Assembly (NCBI RefSeq): GCF_004001065.1
Contig: NZ_BIML01000023.1
Location: 1-64,000 of the forward strand
DNA length: 64,000 bases
Reading direction: 5' to 3'
Origin: Paenibacillus xylaniclasticus
GTDB lineage: Bacteria > Bacillota > Bacilli > Paenibacillales > Paenibacillaceae
Below, one piece after another: positions 53,506 through 62,498 of this stretch. Position 1 is the stretch's first letter; each line of letters starts with the position of its first letter. The position numbers were made by a program, and so were the translations under genes. A model generated the notes under the pieces. The model worked only from the letters and a program-made list of their open reading frames with translations, did no database searches and was not told the DNA's origin.

Positions 53506-53531
53506 TTCATGTTAGGAGCTTTCCATTAAGT

Positions 53532-53580
53532 AAAGGTTGGGTGGAAAACAATAGAATTGTTTTCTGTCCAACCTTTGTTC
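53532..53580 (+). terminator. Terminator after the carboxypeptidase gene
   Basis: AAAGGTTGG pairs with CCAACCTTT and inner AAAACAAT with ATTGTTTT. T-rich on the plus strand. Confidence 0.75.
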
Positions 53581-53671
53581 GTTTCGGCTGTATAGACTTT
53601 CACGGAAGTGTGTAACGAATGTATGATGTGTAGGAATTTCTCCGTACTCCGTACAATGAGTGAAGAGGTGT

Positions 53672-54256
53672 CTAAGCCTCTGCTGCTTTCGTACAAGGTG
53701 CCGGTTCAGGTGCTGGTGCAGATGCCGCTGAGCATGAGGCTTGCAGGCGGCGGGTGGTATCGGTATGGAAGCGGTCCGTCTGCAGCAGAAGCGTCGGCTT
53801 GCCTGTCGGCCCGTCTTCCAGCGCGACCGCTTTCAGTCCCGCACGGAAGAACAGCCGCAGGCTTGCCGTGTTGTCGGCAGAGACATGGCAGCACAGCTCG
53901 CCGAATGTCTCTACCAGCTTGCGAATAAGCGCAAGTCCGACGCCTTGACCGCGAGCCTTAGGATGGACGACGACAAGGCAGGCTTGACGTCCGGCGTCGG
54001 CAGCAAAAGCGAAACCAAGCAGCTCACTTCGATGATATGCGATGACGGCAGCGAACGTAGGTGCCGTTCGAGCAGGCGCATAAGGCGGAGAGGACGTGAC
54101 TTCTTGTACGGCTAAGATGGGTCCCTCACCGCCAGTACCGAGTATGGTGCGTAGTCCGCTAGTCGTCAGCCGTCGTTCGCCATAACGTAGTGCGAATCGA
54201 TACAGACGGTTTCGCCAGAGCGGCCACTGTGCCGGTCTTAGCCGTACGATATCCAT
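53672..54256 (-). CDS. GNAT acetyltransferase at the end of the YheC/D operon
   Basis: A 194-residue GNAT protein. The acetyl-CoA site is seen in CLVVVHPKARGQGVGLALI and the C-terminal SADNTASLRLFFRAGLKAV motif. A Pro/Ala/Ser-rich tail of about 25 residues follows. ATG 54256 lies two bases after the stop of the ATP-grasp gene, with GGAGGTG inside the end of that gene, so it belongs to the same transcript. A GNAT protein with ATP-grasp ligases suggests acylation or amide modification of a shared substrate, which is inference. Confidence 0.85.
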   Translation of the reverse strand: MDIVRLRPAQWPLWRNRLYRFALRYGERRLTTSGLRTILGTGGEGPILAVQEVTSSPPYAPARTAPTFAAVIAYHRSELLGFAFAADAGRQACLVVVHPKARGQGVGLALIRKLVETFGELCCHVSADNTASLRLFFRAGLKAVALEDGPTGKPTLLLQTDRFHTDTTRRLQASCSAASAPAPEPAPCTKAAEA

Positions 54257-54257
54257 C

Positions 54258-55421
54258 TTATGCACCTCCAAGCTTCGCTTTTTTCTTGCTGTATAAGAAT
54301 AAGCCGTAGTGAAAAATTCGCTCCAGCGATTTTTTGCGGATGTGCGGCTCGTCGAACTTCATTGGCTTGGAGTTCGCCTCGAAGAACCAGACGTTACCTG
54401 TTTCATCCACCCCTAGATCCATCGACATCTCGCCCAGCTCCATGCCCGAAGCACGCTCGATCTGCTTGGCGATGAGCAGCGCTGTATTTTTCGCCTTAAT
54501 CATAATGATCTTGGCTCTCTCCTCACCAAAGGCTTTGATGAGCAGCTTCTCTGGGTCCTCGATGCTGCCGCCGCGCGGAACATGAGTCGTAATGCTTAGC
54601 GAACCCGCTACACGGGCGCCGATGCCGGTAATGTCCCATTGGCCGCGCTGATTTTTCTGCACGAGCGCCCGCAGGTCGAACCGCCGGTCGTTCACCGAGG
54701 CGAGCGGTATGCCCTGCTGTGCAATGTAGGCTTCGCCTAAGCTTTGCTTGCGGATTCGCGTCCACAGCTTCGGAATCGTCGAGCAATTGTACGTAATGCT
54801 CTTCTTATCCTCTTGTATTCGCAGACGGTAGGGCAAATGCTTCTCCGGCTCTACCTTAATGGTCATGATGCCTTTACCTGCTTTGCCGCTGACTGGCTTC
54901 AAATATAAATAAGGATGCTTGCGGATCAGGCGGGATAGCCCAGAGCAGGATACCATTCGGCGTGTCGTCGGAATGTACGGCTTCGTCGTTTTGGACATTT
55001 TAAGCCATTCGAACAAATTCCATTTGTTAAAAAAAGTTGGATTAAACAGCTGCGTATTCGGATTTCGCATACAGCTCTCGATCTTGCCTTTGACCGAAGG
55101 GAGTATCTCATCCTCGCGCTGCGGTATCCGGTTATAAATAACGTCCGGGAATGGGAACAGCTGCTCATACCATACTTCCTTCTGTTCGTCGTAGGTAAAG
55201 CCTTTGAGCTGTTTCTTGGAGAAGTTCAAATGCTTAGTCGTCAGCACATAGACGATGAAGCCCATTCTGCGGCCGGTCCGTAGAAGGTCGGCGAAATTTT
55301 CCCGGTTACCGCGAAATAAGAGGATATCGTCTTCAATGGTTAGAATGGCCATAACGGGACGCTTCGTGTGTAATTCGACCGATTTCGATTTCGCTTCGAT
55401 GACCAAATCAGGCTGTTCCAT
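54258..55421 (-). CDS. YheC/YheD-type spore-associated ATP-grasp protein, copy 4
   Basis: A 387-residue ATP-grasp protein. It lacks the N-terminal beta region of copies 1 and 2 and starts near the PVMAILTIEDD segment. ATP-grasp elements: KWNLFEWLKMSK, LKPVSGKAGKGI (phosphate loop), the DLRALVQKN strand, and the metal-binding end FFEANSKPM. Homologues of B. subtilis YheC/YheD are coat-associated. GGAGG lies before ATG 55421, which overlaps the preceding ATP-grasp gene by 14 bases. Substrate unknown. Confidence 0.88.
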   Translation of the reverse strand: MEQPDLVIEAKSKSVELHTKRPVMAILTIEDDILLFRGNRENFADLLRTGRRMGFIVYVLTTKHLNFSKKQLKGFTYDEQKEVWYEQLFPFPDVIYNRIPQREDEILPSVKGKIESCMRNPNTQLFNPTFFNKWNLFEWLKMSKTTKPYIPTTRRMVSCSGLSRLIRKHPYLYLKPVSGKAGKGIMTIKVEPEKHLPYRLRIQEDKKSITYNCSTIPKLWTRIRKQSLGEAYIAQQGIPLASVNDRRFDLRALVQKNQRGQWDITGIGARVAGSLSITTHVPRGGSIEDPEKLLIKAFGEERAKIIMIKAKNTALLIAKQIERASGMELGEMSMDLGVDETGNVWFFEANSKPMKFDEPHIRKKSLERIFHYGLFLYSKKKAKLGGA

Positions 55422-56793
55422 CCGCTTTTCCTCCCTGGAATCGGCTGAGGTATAAGCAGTGGTCCAAAATATAGGATAGCGATGCGCGGCCTTGCTCCCT
55501 TAATGCAGGATGTTTAAAGATGGAGCGGCCTGGCTTCGCGTTCGCCTCGAACATCCATACCTCGCCGTCTTTGTCGATACCGATATCAAGACCAAGCTCG
55601 CCCAGGCGGTGAGGATAGTTGCGTTCGATCGCTTCGCACATCTTGATCGAAACCTGCTTCGCTTTCTCCAATATTTCGTTAGCTTTGTCGCCGAACACTC
55701 GGTTCAGCGCCTGCTCCGGCGTCATGAGCGAGCCGCCGTTCTTAATATGCGTCGTCACGCTGCCGCGGCCTGCCTTCTTGGCGCCTATGCCTGCTGTCAC
55801 CCATTCGTTCTTGCCGTTCTTGTGCATATGGAATCGAAAATCGATTGGGCAGCCGTCGATCTCGATCAGGCGAATGCCTTGCTGGCTTACGTAATTGCTT
55901 AGTGTAATGCCATGACGTGCCTGCAGCATCCGCATCAAGCTGTTAAAGTTGGAGAACCGAAGCAGCACGTTTCTGCCGCCTCTGCGGAAGCGGGCGAAAT
56001 AACCACGTTTGGGCTGATACGTTAGTCTATAGATGCCGACGCCGAAGCTGCCGCCTGTCGGCTTGAAATAGAGGAAGCCGTGCTTCTCGAGCATTTCTTT
56101 TATTTTCTCAGCGCTTGGCCTGGAGACGGAGTCGGGCAAGTGCTTCAATGCTTCTACGTCGTTGTCGAGTATGCGGTATATATCGGATTTATTAAAAAAC
56201 GTCCAATTAAAATACGGGATTTTGCGCTTGGTGAACCGCTCGCGGAATGCTGCAATTTCTGCTGACGTCTCTGCTCTGCGATTCGGCAGACGATTGTAGA
56301 CAACATCGGGCAGCGGCACGACGCGTCTAACCCAGCTGCCGTTCGCATTCAGAAAATAGCCGTTAATCGTTTCCTGCTGCCAGTTCACATCTCTAGGCGC
56401 GAAAGCAAAGAAATAAGCTTTTTTCTCGCCTGCCCGCAGCAGCTGGCGAATAAAGCCGGTGTTGCTGCCGAACGGATTCGTCTCGGTACGGTAGGTCGAG
56501 TCGCAGAGCACGCCGACCAATGGACCGAGCTGGAGCTCGTTGTTGCCGTCCTGAAGCAGGTAGACGCTGCCTGTCTTCGGGACGCGAATCGATTGGCGGA
56601 CACCTGCGGATAAGTAGACGTGATGACCGGATCGTTTGAGCGGTCTCACCGCTGCTTTAATGATCTCATTGCCGAGCTTGATATGGACCGTTTTTTTGCC
56701 TGCAAGATTCAGCGACTTCAGCACCGGATTCGATAGGTAGACGACACGGTCGGATTGTTGCGAGAATTGCACGTTACATAATGTCAAACTCAT
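55408..56793 (-). CDS. yheD: YheD-type spore-associated ATP-grasp protein, copy 3
   Basis: A 461-residue protein with an N-terminal beta-rich region (about 1-95) that resembles the start of copy 1, then the ATP-grasp unit with FNWTFFNKSDIY, FLYFKPTGGSFGVGI, IDFRFHMHKNGKNEW and the metal-binding WMFEANAKPG. The start is ATG 56793, overlapping the stop of the upstream gene by four bases (ATGA) with AGGAGG upstream; the frame continues to 57003 within that gene but is not used. It is the longest of the YheD-like type with copy 1. Confidence 0.9.
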   Translation of the reverse strand: MSLTLCNVQFSQQSDRVVYLSNPVLKSLNLAGKKTVHIKLGNEIIKAAVRPLKRSGHHVYLSAGVRQSIRVPKTGSVYLLQDGNNELQLGPLVGVLCDSTYRTETNPFGSNTGFIRQLLRAGEKKAYFFAFAPRDVNWQQETINGYFLNANGSWVRRVVPLPDVVYNRLPNRRAETSAEIAAFRERFTKRKIPYFNWTFFNKSDIYRILDNDVEALKHLPDSVSRPSAEKIKEMLEKHGFLYFKPTGGSFGVGIYRLTYQPKRGYFARFRRGGRNVLLRFSNFNSLMRMLQARHGITLSNYVSQQGIRLIEIDGCPIDFRFHMHKNGKNEWVTAGIGAKKAGRGSVTTHIKNGGSLMTPEQALNRVFGDKANEILEKAKQVSIKMCEAIERNYPHRLGELGLDIGIDKDGEVWMFEANAKPGRSIFKHPALREQGRASLSYILDHCLYLSRFQGGKADGTA

Positions 56794-58010
56794 GGATGAA
56801 CCTCCTGAACGTAGTCCGATGGGAAGAGTGCGTATCGGTTGCTGCGGGTAATGGTGTTCACCGAATACAGGTTCGGTGTTTTGCAATCTGCCAGTTTGCG
56901 TGCATAAGCGAGCAGGCGGGTGTAAGACAGCCGCTCTGTCTGTTCTTCTTCGATGAGCTTGAACGATTGCCGTCCGGGCTTCGAATTGGCTTCCAGCAGC
57001 CATAGCTTCCCGTCCGGCGAAAGTCCGAAATCAAAGCCGAACTCAGCAAATCTGCCGAAATGCTGTTCAATGATACCTGCTGCGCGTAGACCGGCCTCTT
57101 GAATCGACTTCAGCAAAGTATGCGCCTTACTGTTTCCGTATAGCTGAGTTAACCGGGCTTCGGCGCGATCAGCGGTCCCGCCGCCATGCAGATTAGAGGT
57201 CACGCTGCCGACATGGCCGATTCGGCATACCGCACCGGTAACGACCCATTGGCTGCGGTGGTTCTTCTGAACGAGCAGCCTTACATCGTGTGGCTTGCCC
57301 TGTGAATCGGTCAGCGGCAACAATGGCTGCGTCAGATAGCGGCGCGGACCGATGAACCGATCGATTAACCTGAATGATTGATGGTCATCCTTCGGGGTGA
57401 AGCGGAACGTCCGATTGCTTCTTGTACGACCTTCGATCGTAATTGCGCCTTGCGTGTCTTTGCGTACACAGATTGCGCCGCGTCCTTGTGTCCCGCTAGA
57501 CGGCTTAAGGAACAACCCTTGCGGATAATGAATCAGCCGCATCGGAAGCTCTTCACTTCTATACAGCCATGTAGGAGCCAGTATGGAAGAGAGGAGAGGG
57601 TCGCTGTTCAGAGCTTGATGGACAGTCCATTTGCCAGGAAGCCCGCTGCTTAGCGACAATGCGCCGGCTTCCTTCAATGCACGAAGCGCAATTCGGCATT
57701 GAAGCCGCTGTCGACCGCTGGCAGCAAAGCTCCTGTCATAGACGAGTGTGGGGATATCGGTAAGGCTGCAGTGCTTCCATTTGCCGTCCTTCAGCTCGAA
57801 GCCGACCAGCTTGCCGGTCTGCAGGCTGATGCAACTGTCAGCATCGATGACGACAACGCGCATTCGCTGCTGTGCTCCGGCAGCTGCGAGCATTCGGCAC
57901 AGCCGATCCTCCGGCATACGAAGCATGGGCGTCGCATGCTCCACCGCCTCTAAAGGCCTGGAGGGCAGCTTAGTGACGAGTACGGCGATCGTTCGTAGAG
58001 TCCGGTCCAT
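56790..58010 (-). CDS. yheC: YheC-type spore-associated ATP-grasp protein, copy 2
   Basis: A 406-residue ATP-grasp protein of the YheC type, without the N-terminal beta region. Conserved elements: GLFLKPSSGTQGRGAI, DVRLLVQKNHRSQW, VTSNLHGGG and the metal-binding LLEANSKPGRQ. The ATG at 58010 is preceded by GGAGGTCT and lies 15 bases after copy 1. It ends with a four-base overlap with copy 3, so translational coupling is likely. Function in the spore coat is inferred from B. subtilis YheC. Confidence 0.88.
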   Translation of the reverse strand: MDRTLRTIAVLVTKLPSRPLEAVEHATPMLRMPEDRLCRMLAAAGAQQRMRVVVIDADSCISLQTGKLVGFELKDGKWKHCSLTDIPTLVYDRSFAASGRQRLQCRIALRALKEAGALSLSSGLPGKWTVHQALNSDPLLSSILAPTWLYRSEELPMRLIHYPQGLFLKPSSGTQGRGAICVRKDTQGAITIEGRTRSNRTFRFTPKDDHQSFRLIDRFIGPRRYLTQPLLPLTDSQGKPHDVRLLVQKNHRSQWVVTGAVCRIGHVGSVTSNLHGGGTADRAEARLTQLYGNSKAHTLLKSIQEAGLRAAGIIEQHFGRFAEFGFDFGLSPDGKLWLLEANSKPGRQSFKLIEEEQTERLSYTRLLAYARKLADCKTPNLYSVNTITRSNRYALFPSDYVQEVHP

Positions 58011-58025
58011 AAGAGACCTCCAGAA

Positions 58026-59393
58026 TTAGAAGCCGGACAAATACCGGCTGTATTGGATCATTCGAAGCACGGAAGGGCGAATTTTTTGCTCGGTCAGCGG
58101 CGTATTATCACTCTTAGAGGGCTTAGAGTTGACCTCCAGCAGCCAGACGCGCCCGCTCGTATCGATAGCAAGATCGATACCGAGCTCACCGAAGTGGGAA
58201 GGAATATGCTTATCAACGCCTTCCGCAATTTCAAGCGCTGCCTTCTGAAGCCGTGATGGCGCCTCCTGTCGGCCTGTAATAAGATTCGAGCGTCCGATCG
58301 CTTCACGAACCGTGCTGAGCGTACCGCCCCTTGCTAAGTTGGAGACGAAATGTGTGCCGCCTGCCGTTCGTGCAACGATCGAGGTAACGGTCCATTTGCC
58401 GGCAGCATTCTTCTGAACAAGAGCTCGGAAGTCGACTGGCCGTTTGCTGATATCAATCAGCGTCAGCCCTTGCTGCACCTGATATCGGACGGTCCGCATC
58501 TTGCCGCTGATCGCGGAGAACAGCTTTAGCAGACTGGCGTAATGCTGCTTGCGGGAGCCAGCGGATGTCGTAAACATAGCGAGAAAGCTGTCGTTCTCAA
58601 GTCTCGTAATTTTAATAATCCCTTTACCGAGACTGCCGCGAATCGGCTTCAGAAATACGTTATCGTACTTCGCACACATCGCCTTCAGCATGGTGAAGCT
58701 ACGGAGAAGATGAGATTCTGGCAAATACTTCGTTAAGGCAGGATCGCGCTTCAGTGCATCGAATACCTCGTGCTTGTCGAGAAATTTCTCATTGAACACT
58801 TGAGCGGAATGCTGCTGCTTTACTTCCTTCAGAAACTGTTGGATACGCGGCTTGCTTTCCAGCTTGCGTGAAGTAATCCGATTGTTCACGATGTCGGGGA
58901 TCGGCAGCGTCATTTTTTTCCACGCGTTGTGATACACCCAGCCCTCGACTGAATCTGAATCGTCGGGAATCCCGTTCGGCGTGAAAAAAAAGACGTGCGC
59001 CCCTTGCTCCGCGCAGCCGTCAACCAGTTCTTTGCAAAACAACGTGATCGGTCCGAACGGCCGATCGGGTATTTTCGGGTAATCGCGGCTGATCATTACG
59101 CCGATAATTGGACCAAGCGAGAGCGTTGATGTTTTCTCGGAATAGTGAAGGCGGAGTGTAGCGCTGCTTCCCAGCCCGACTCGCCGCGCTAGGCTTTGAC
59201 TAATCCGCATGCCGCCATAACGGGCGATCGAAATCACCTTCACTGGCTGCCGATAAGAGCCCAGCTTCAGCATAATCGGTTGGCCTAACGGAATTTTCCA
59301 TTGTTTCAGGTACGATTCGCCCAGCGTGATCGCATCGTCAGGCAGCAGGCCAGAGCTTACCGTCTGGACGGCGACTTTGGATTTCGGCATCAT
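58026..59393 (-). CDS. YheD-type spore-associated ATP-grasp protein, copy 1 (operon leader)
   Basis: A 455-residue protein with a beta-rich N-terminus (about 10-95) containing the SLGPIIGVM motif, and the ATP-grasp unit: VFLKPIRGSLGKGI, DFRALVQKNAAGKW, FVSNLARGG and LLEVNSKPS, where a Val replaces the Ala of the other copies. The start is ATG 59393 (with ATG 59390 next), after AAGGAGAT; the frame to 59432 is not supported. It opens the five-gene operon 59393-53672 on the minus strand. Four related but clearly diverged copies in tandem point to old duplications. Confidence 0.9.
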   Translation of the reverse strand: MMPKSKVAVQTVSSGLLPDDAITLGESYLKQWKIPLGQPIMLKLGSYRQPVKVISIARYGGMRISQSLARRVGLGSSATLRLHYSEKTSTLSLGPIIGVMISRDYPKIPDRPFGPITLFCKELVDGCAEQGAHVFFFTPNGIPDDSDSVEGWVYHNAWKKMTLPIPDIVNNRITSRKLESKPRIQQFLKEVKQQHSAQVFNEKFLDKHEVFDALKRDPALTKYLPESHLLRSFTMLKAMCAKYDNVFLKPIRGSLGKGIIKITRLENDSFLAMFTTSAGSRKQHYASLLKLFSAISGKMRTVRYQVQQGLTLIDISKRPVDFRALVQKNAAGKWTVTSIVARTAGGTHFVSNLARGGTLSTVREAIGRSNLITGRQEAPSRLQKAALEIAEGVDKHIPSHFGELGIDLAIDTSGRVWLLEVNSKPSKSDNTPLTEQKIRPSVLRMIQYSRYLSGF

Positions 59394-59573
59394 AAATCTC
59401 CTTCCAAGCGGGAGAATGACGTTGATTAGCAAGATTCTGGGTGTTTTACACGAATTACTTCATCATATGAGGACATATATACCTTGGTGATTAGCTGGCG
59501 GGCTAAAGAAGGATGATATTGTGCCCAACATAGGGGATGGACTTTCCTTTTGAGAGCATTTGGCGGTTATGAC

Positions 59574-59603
59574 TTGGCTGTACTGTACGCAAGGTGGTAT
59601 GAT
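59574..59603 (+). promoter_or_regulatory. Promoter of the YheA-like gene
   Basis: TTGGCT (59574-59579), 18-base spacer, and extended TGGTATGAT (-10 TATGAT at 59598-59603). It supports the downstream TTG start. Confidence 0.6.
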
Positions 59604-59649
59604 CGAATTAACAATACTTGTGAATCGTGCGAATGAGGAGCGGATCGAA

Positions 59650-59985
59650 TTGAATGTATATGACAAAGCGTATGAGCTTGCAAAGTCGCTTCGCGAAAGC
59701 ACGGAGGCGCAAATGCTCGCTGAGGCCAAGTCGGCAGTGAAGGGTGAATCGGAAGCAAGCCGGATGCTTGGCGATTTTCTAGAACGGCAGCATGAGCTTC
59801 AGCACCGGATGATGAGCGGAGAAGAGCCGACGCCGGCTGAATTAGAAACGATAAGCAGGCTATATGAAGTCATTGCGATGAATCAGCTCATTAGTCAATA
59901 CTTTGAGGCCGAGCGGCAGTTTGCCGTTATGTTCGACGATGTGAACCGGATCTTGACCGAAGGGCTCAAGTCCGTACTGGAGTAA
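59650..59985 (+). CDS. yheA: YheA-like protein (YlbF/YmcA family)
   Basis: A 111-residue helical protein of the YlbF/YheA (DUF964) family: NVYDKAYELAKSLRES, then GESEASRMLGDFLERQHELQ and the helix around QLISQYFEAERQFAVMFDDVNRI. Some members of the family (YlbF, YmcA) influence sporulation and biofilm formation; for YheA the role is unknown. I choose TTG 59650, nine bases after GAGGAG and 47 bases after the promoter; the in-frame ATG 59560 lies upstream of that promoter. In B. subtilis yheA is near yheC and yheD, so this neighbourhood is conserved. Confidence 0.82.
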   Translation: MNVYDKAYELAKSLRESTEAQMLAEAKSAVKGESEASRMLGDFLERQHELQHRMMSGEEPTPAELETISRLYEVIAMNQLISQYFEAERQFAVMFDDVNRILTEGLKSVLE

Positions 59986-60120
59986 CGACAGGTCGTCTGT
60001 CAAAGAACATCGTCGCTGCGGTCTATCAAGGTAATCTTCCGCATACTAATAGGGACAAGGGGCGAATTGGCTCCGGCAGCCGTGGGATAGGCTGCCTTCT
60101 GAAGCGGGGAGGATATACCG

Positions 60121-60414
60121 ATGAAGACCGGCAAATTTCGTCACGTCCTTTATTTGGCTATCGCATTGGCAATGGTGCTGTATGCTCTGCCTCGTATTGA
60201 ATTTGAGCAGAGCTGGACGCTAGTAACGGTATTCGGTGTAATCTGGCTGGCTTTCGCGCTCGTTATCATTAGCGCTCAGCTGTATATGCTCTTCGGCGTG
60301 AATGAAGCAACAGAGCGGCAGCTGGAACGGATCAAGCGTGAGCGTAGAGCCGCTTGGGAACGCCGACTGCAGCAGCCGGCAGCTGCTGCCCGGTACCGCC
60401 GTTCGAAGCAATAA
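60121..60414 (+). CDS. Small two-helix membrane protein, unknown
   Basis: A 97-residue protein with two predicted membrane helices (about 8-26 and 33-55) and a basic, Arg-rich cytosolic tail (RIKRERRAAWERRLQ). I recognise no family. GGGGAGGAT precedes the ATG. An imperfect hairpin (GGCAGCC/GGCTGCC, 60075-60096) lies just ahead, and a terminator follows, so it may be a single-gene unit. Confidence 0.7.
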   Translation: MKTGKFRHVLYLAIALAMVLYALPRIEFEQSWTLVTVFGVIWLAFALVIISAQLYMLFGVNEATERQLERIKRERRAAWERRLQQPAAAARYRRSKQ

Positions 60415-60419
60415 GCATT

Positions 60420-60456
60420 AGCCCGGTGCCGGCACCTAACCGTCAGCGGGCTTTTT
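60420..60456 (+). terminator. Terminator after the small membrane protein
   Basis: AGCCCG pairs with CGGGCT; an inner palindrome GGTGCCGGCACC is enclosed. Five T follow. Confidence 0.7.
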
Positions 60457-60512
60457 CATACTATTAGCAGAGCATGCTGCGAACAGCACGAACGAAACGG
60501 GAGGAATCGAGC

Positions 60513-61877
60513 ATGACGAACAACGGAGGAACCGGCATTGAGTCCGGTGCCGCGACGACCAAGCATGAGCAATTGCTGACCGCGATCGAGAAGCTGGATG
60601 TCGGCTCCAAAATATCGGTACGCGCCTTGGCGAGGTCGCTCGGTGTAAGCGAAGGGACGGCCTATAAAGCGATTAAGGAGGCCGAGGCAGCGGGGATTGT
60701 TAGTACACGCGAGCGGATCGGCACCGTTCGCATTGAGAAGCGAAGCCGCGGCACCGCCGTTGCGCTCACGTTCCGAGAAGTAGCAGAGATGGTGGAAGGA
60801 CAGGTTCACGGCGGAGAGAGCGGATTGGACAAGACGCTGCACAAGTTTGTAATCGGAGCTATGGAGCTCGAAGCGATGATTCGCTATATCGATGAAGGCA
60901 GCCTCTTGATCGTTGGTAACCGGGTAAGCGCTCACCGCTGCGCAATGGAGCAAGGAGCGGGCGTACTCGTTACCGGCGGCTTTGCGCCGAGCGATGATAT
61001 GAAGCGGCTGGCTGACGAGCAGTCGCTGCCCATTATTGTCTCCCGCCACGATACATTCACCGTCGCTTCGATGATTAACCGGGCGATGTACGACAGGCTT
61101 ATTAAACGTAAAATTATGCTCGTCGAAGACATCGTAGCCATGAGCAAGCCTGCACAAGTGCTGAAGCCGTCGGATACGGTAGCCGACTATCATCGCCTCG
61201 TGTCACTAACGGGCTTGTTCCGGTTTCCGGTTGTTGACGAGCGCGGGAAGGTAGCGGGTATGATGACCGGCAAGGATGCGATCGATGCATCTGAGGAGCA
61301 GACAGTTGAACGGTTAATGACCCGCAATCCGATAACCGTTGCACCGAACATTGCCGTTACGTCGGCTGCTCATACGATGGCGAGCGAAGGGGTCGATCTA
61401 TTGCCGGTAGTCGATCGTCATCGGAAGCTGCTTGGCGTCGTCAGCCGCAAGGATGTACTTGACGCGATGCGGTATGCTGGCAAGCAGCAGGAGACGGGAC
61501 AAACGTTCGATGACTTGATGTGGGACGGATTCGAGCAGCAATCCGCCGAAGAAGGTACCGATACCTATGAATATCGCTACACGGGCCGCATAATGCCGCA
61601 GATGTCGGGGCCGCTCGGCACCGTGTCCGAAGGCGTGCTTGCTGCACTTATGACAGAAGCTGCCCGCCGGTTCGTCCGGATTGTCGGCAAGCATGACTAT
61701 GTGTTCGAAAGCTTGAGTACATATTTTATACGCCCGGTGCAGATCGACAGCGATATCGTCATTACACCGCGGGCGATTGAGATTGGTCGTATGCTGTCCA
61801 AGCTCGAGGTCGAGGTGTCTGACGGACGCGGTCTCGCCGCCAAGGCAATGTTAACGATGCAGACGATTGATCCGTGA
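60513..61877 (+). CDS. ytoI: YtoI-like DRTGG/CBS/thioesterase-fold regulator
   Basis: A 454-residue protein: N-terminal winged-helix (about 10-70, with SVRALARSLGVSEGTAYKAI), DRTGG domain (about 85-195), two CBS domains (about 200-320) and a C-terminal hot-dog (thioesterase-like) domain (about 350-450). This matches B. subtilis YtoI; CBS domains usually bind adenine nucleotides, so it may be a nucleotide-responsive regulator. The start is ATG 60513 with GGGAGGA upstream. In B. subtilis ytoI lies beside ytpI, as here, although ytpI is on the opposite strand. Confidence 0.92.
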   Translation: MTNNGGTGIESGAATTKHEQLLTAIEKLDVGSKISVRALARSLGVSEGTAYKAIKEAEAAGIVSTRERIGTVRIEKRSRGTAVALTFREVAEMVEGQVHGGESGLDKTLHKFVIGAMELEAMIRYIDEGSLLIVGNRVSAHRCAMEQGAGVLVTGGFAPSDDMKRLADEQSLPIIVSRHDTFTVASMINRAMYDRLIKRKIMLVEDIVAMSKPAQVLKPSDTVADYHRLVSLTGLFRFPVVDERGKVAGMMTGKDAIDASEEQTVERLMTRNPITVAPNIAVTSAAHTMASEGVDLLPVVDRHRKLLGVVSRKDVLDAMRYAGKQQETGQTFDDLMWDGFEQQSAEEGTDTYEYRYTGRIMPQMSGPLGTVSEGVLAALMTEAARRFVRIVGKHDYVFESLSTYFIRPVQIDSDIVITPRAIEIGRMLSKLEVEVSDGRGLAAKAMLTMQTIDP

Positions 61878-61905
61878 TTGTTAAAATACAGATGTGACGA
61901 GAGCG

Positions 61906-61952
61906 AAAAACGCCGCCCTTCCTGCTGTCATCAGCGGAAGAGGCGGCGTTTT
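61906..61952. terminator. Bidirectional terminator between ytoI and ytpI
   Basis: AAAACGCCGCC pairs with GGCGGCGTTTT. A- and T-runs on both sides allow use in both directions between the convergent genes. Confidence 0.8.
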
Positions 61953-61968
61953 GACGGTTAATTAATTT

Positions 61969-62280
61969 TTATTGAGATACTTGCTGCTTGCGCGCGCTGT
62001 AGAAGCTCCGATTGCGGATGCCAGCGAACAGATTGAATAGGCCAAGAACCATGAATACGGCGCCGACGATGACGAGCAGCGTTGAGCCGTTATACATCAG
62101 CATCTGAATCAGAGCGATCAGCAGCAGCATAATGCCCATATAAATGTTCATATGCGCGGTATAAAGGCCCCGATCGTCCATATCCGTCGCTCTGCGGGCT
62201 TTAAAGCTGTATATAACGGACAGCCCCGACGTCACGACGATGCCGATGAATAATATCCAGTGAAATACAACCATTCGCAA
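61969..62280 (-). CDS. ytpI: YtpI family membrane protein
   Basis: A 103-residue membrane protein with three predicted helices (about 5-22, 47-66 and 68-88) and a basic end. It matches YtpI-like proteins in length, topology and position next to ytoI. TTG 62280 is seven bases after AAAGGA; ATG 62274 is an alternative. Function unknown. The gene is convergent with ytoI. Confidence 0.82.
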   Translation of the reverse strand: MRMVVFHWILFIGIVVTSGLSVIYSFKARRATDMDDRGLYTAHMNIYMGIMLLLIALIQMLMYNGSTLLVIVGAVFMVLGLFNLFAGIRNRSFYSARKQQVSQ

Positions 62281-62313
62281 TGTTCAGTCCTTTCTTCATT
62301 AGCAATGTCATTC

Positions 62314-62322
62314 ATTGTAGCA
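62314..62322 (-). promoter_or_regulatory. Extended -10 promoter of ytpI
   Basis: On the minus strand TGCTACAAT, an extended -10, lies about 34 bases before the start. Confidence 0.5.
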
Positions 62323-62403
62323 TAAAATTTATCGAATTGTATAAATAATCAATTCAATCTCAGAAGTCAATAAATTTTGGTATCTAGTATCTGTATGATT
62401 ATA

Positions 62404-62432
62404 TTGTTTTTTGGTCTATTAGGTAATATAAT
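62404..62432 (+). promoter_or_regulatory. SigA-type promoter reading toward the ABC exporter
   Basis: TTGTTT (62404-62409), exactly 17 bases, then TATAAT (62427-62432). The transcript would carry a leader of about 510 bases before the exporter start. Confidence 0.65.
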
Positions 62433-62498
62433 AGGAATGTAATCTATGGGTTAATTTACCAATAGAATGGAGCGGATCTTCTTTTTTAGAAGAAGGTG

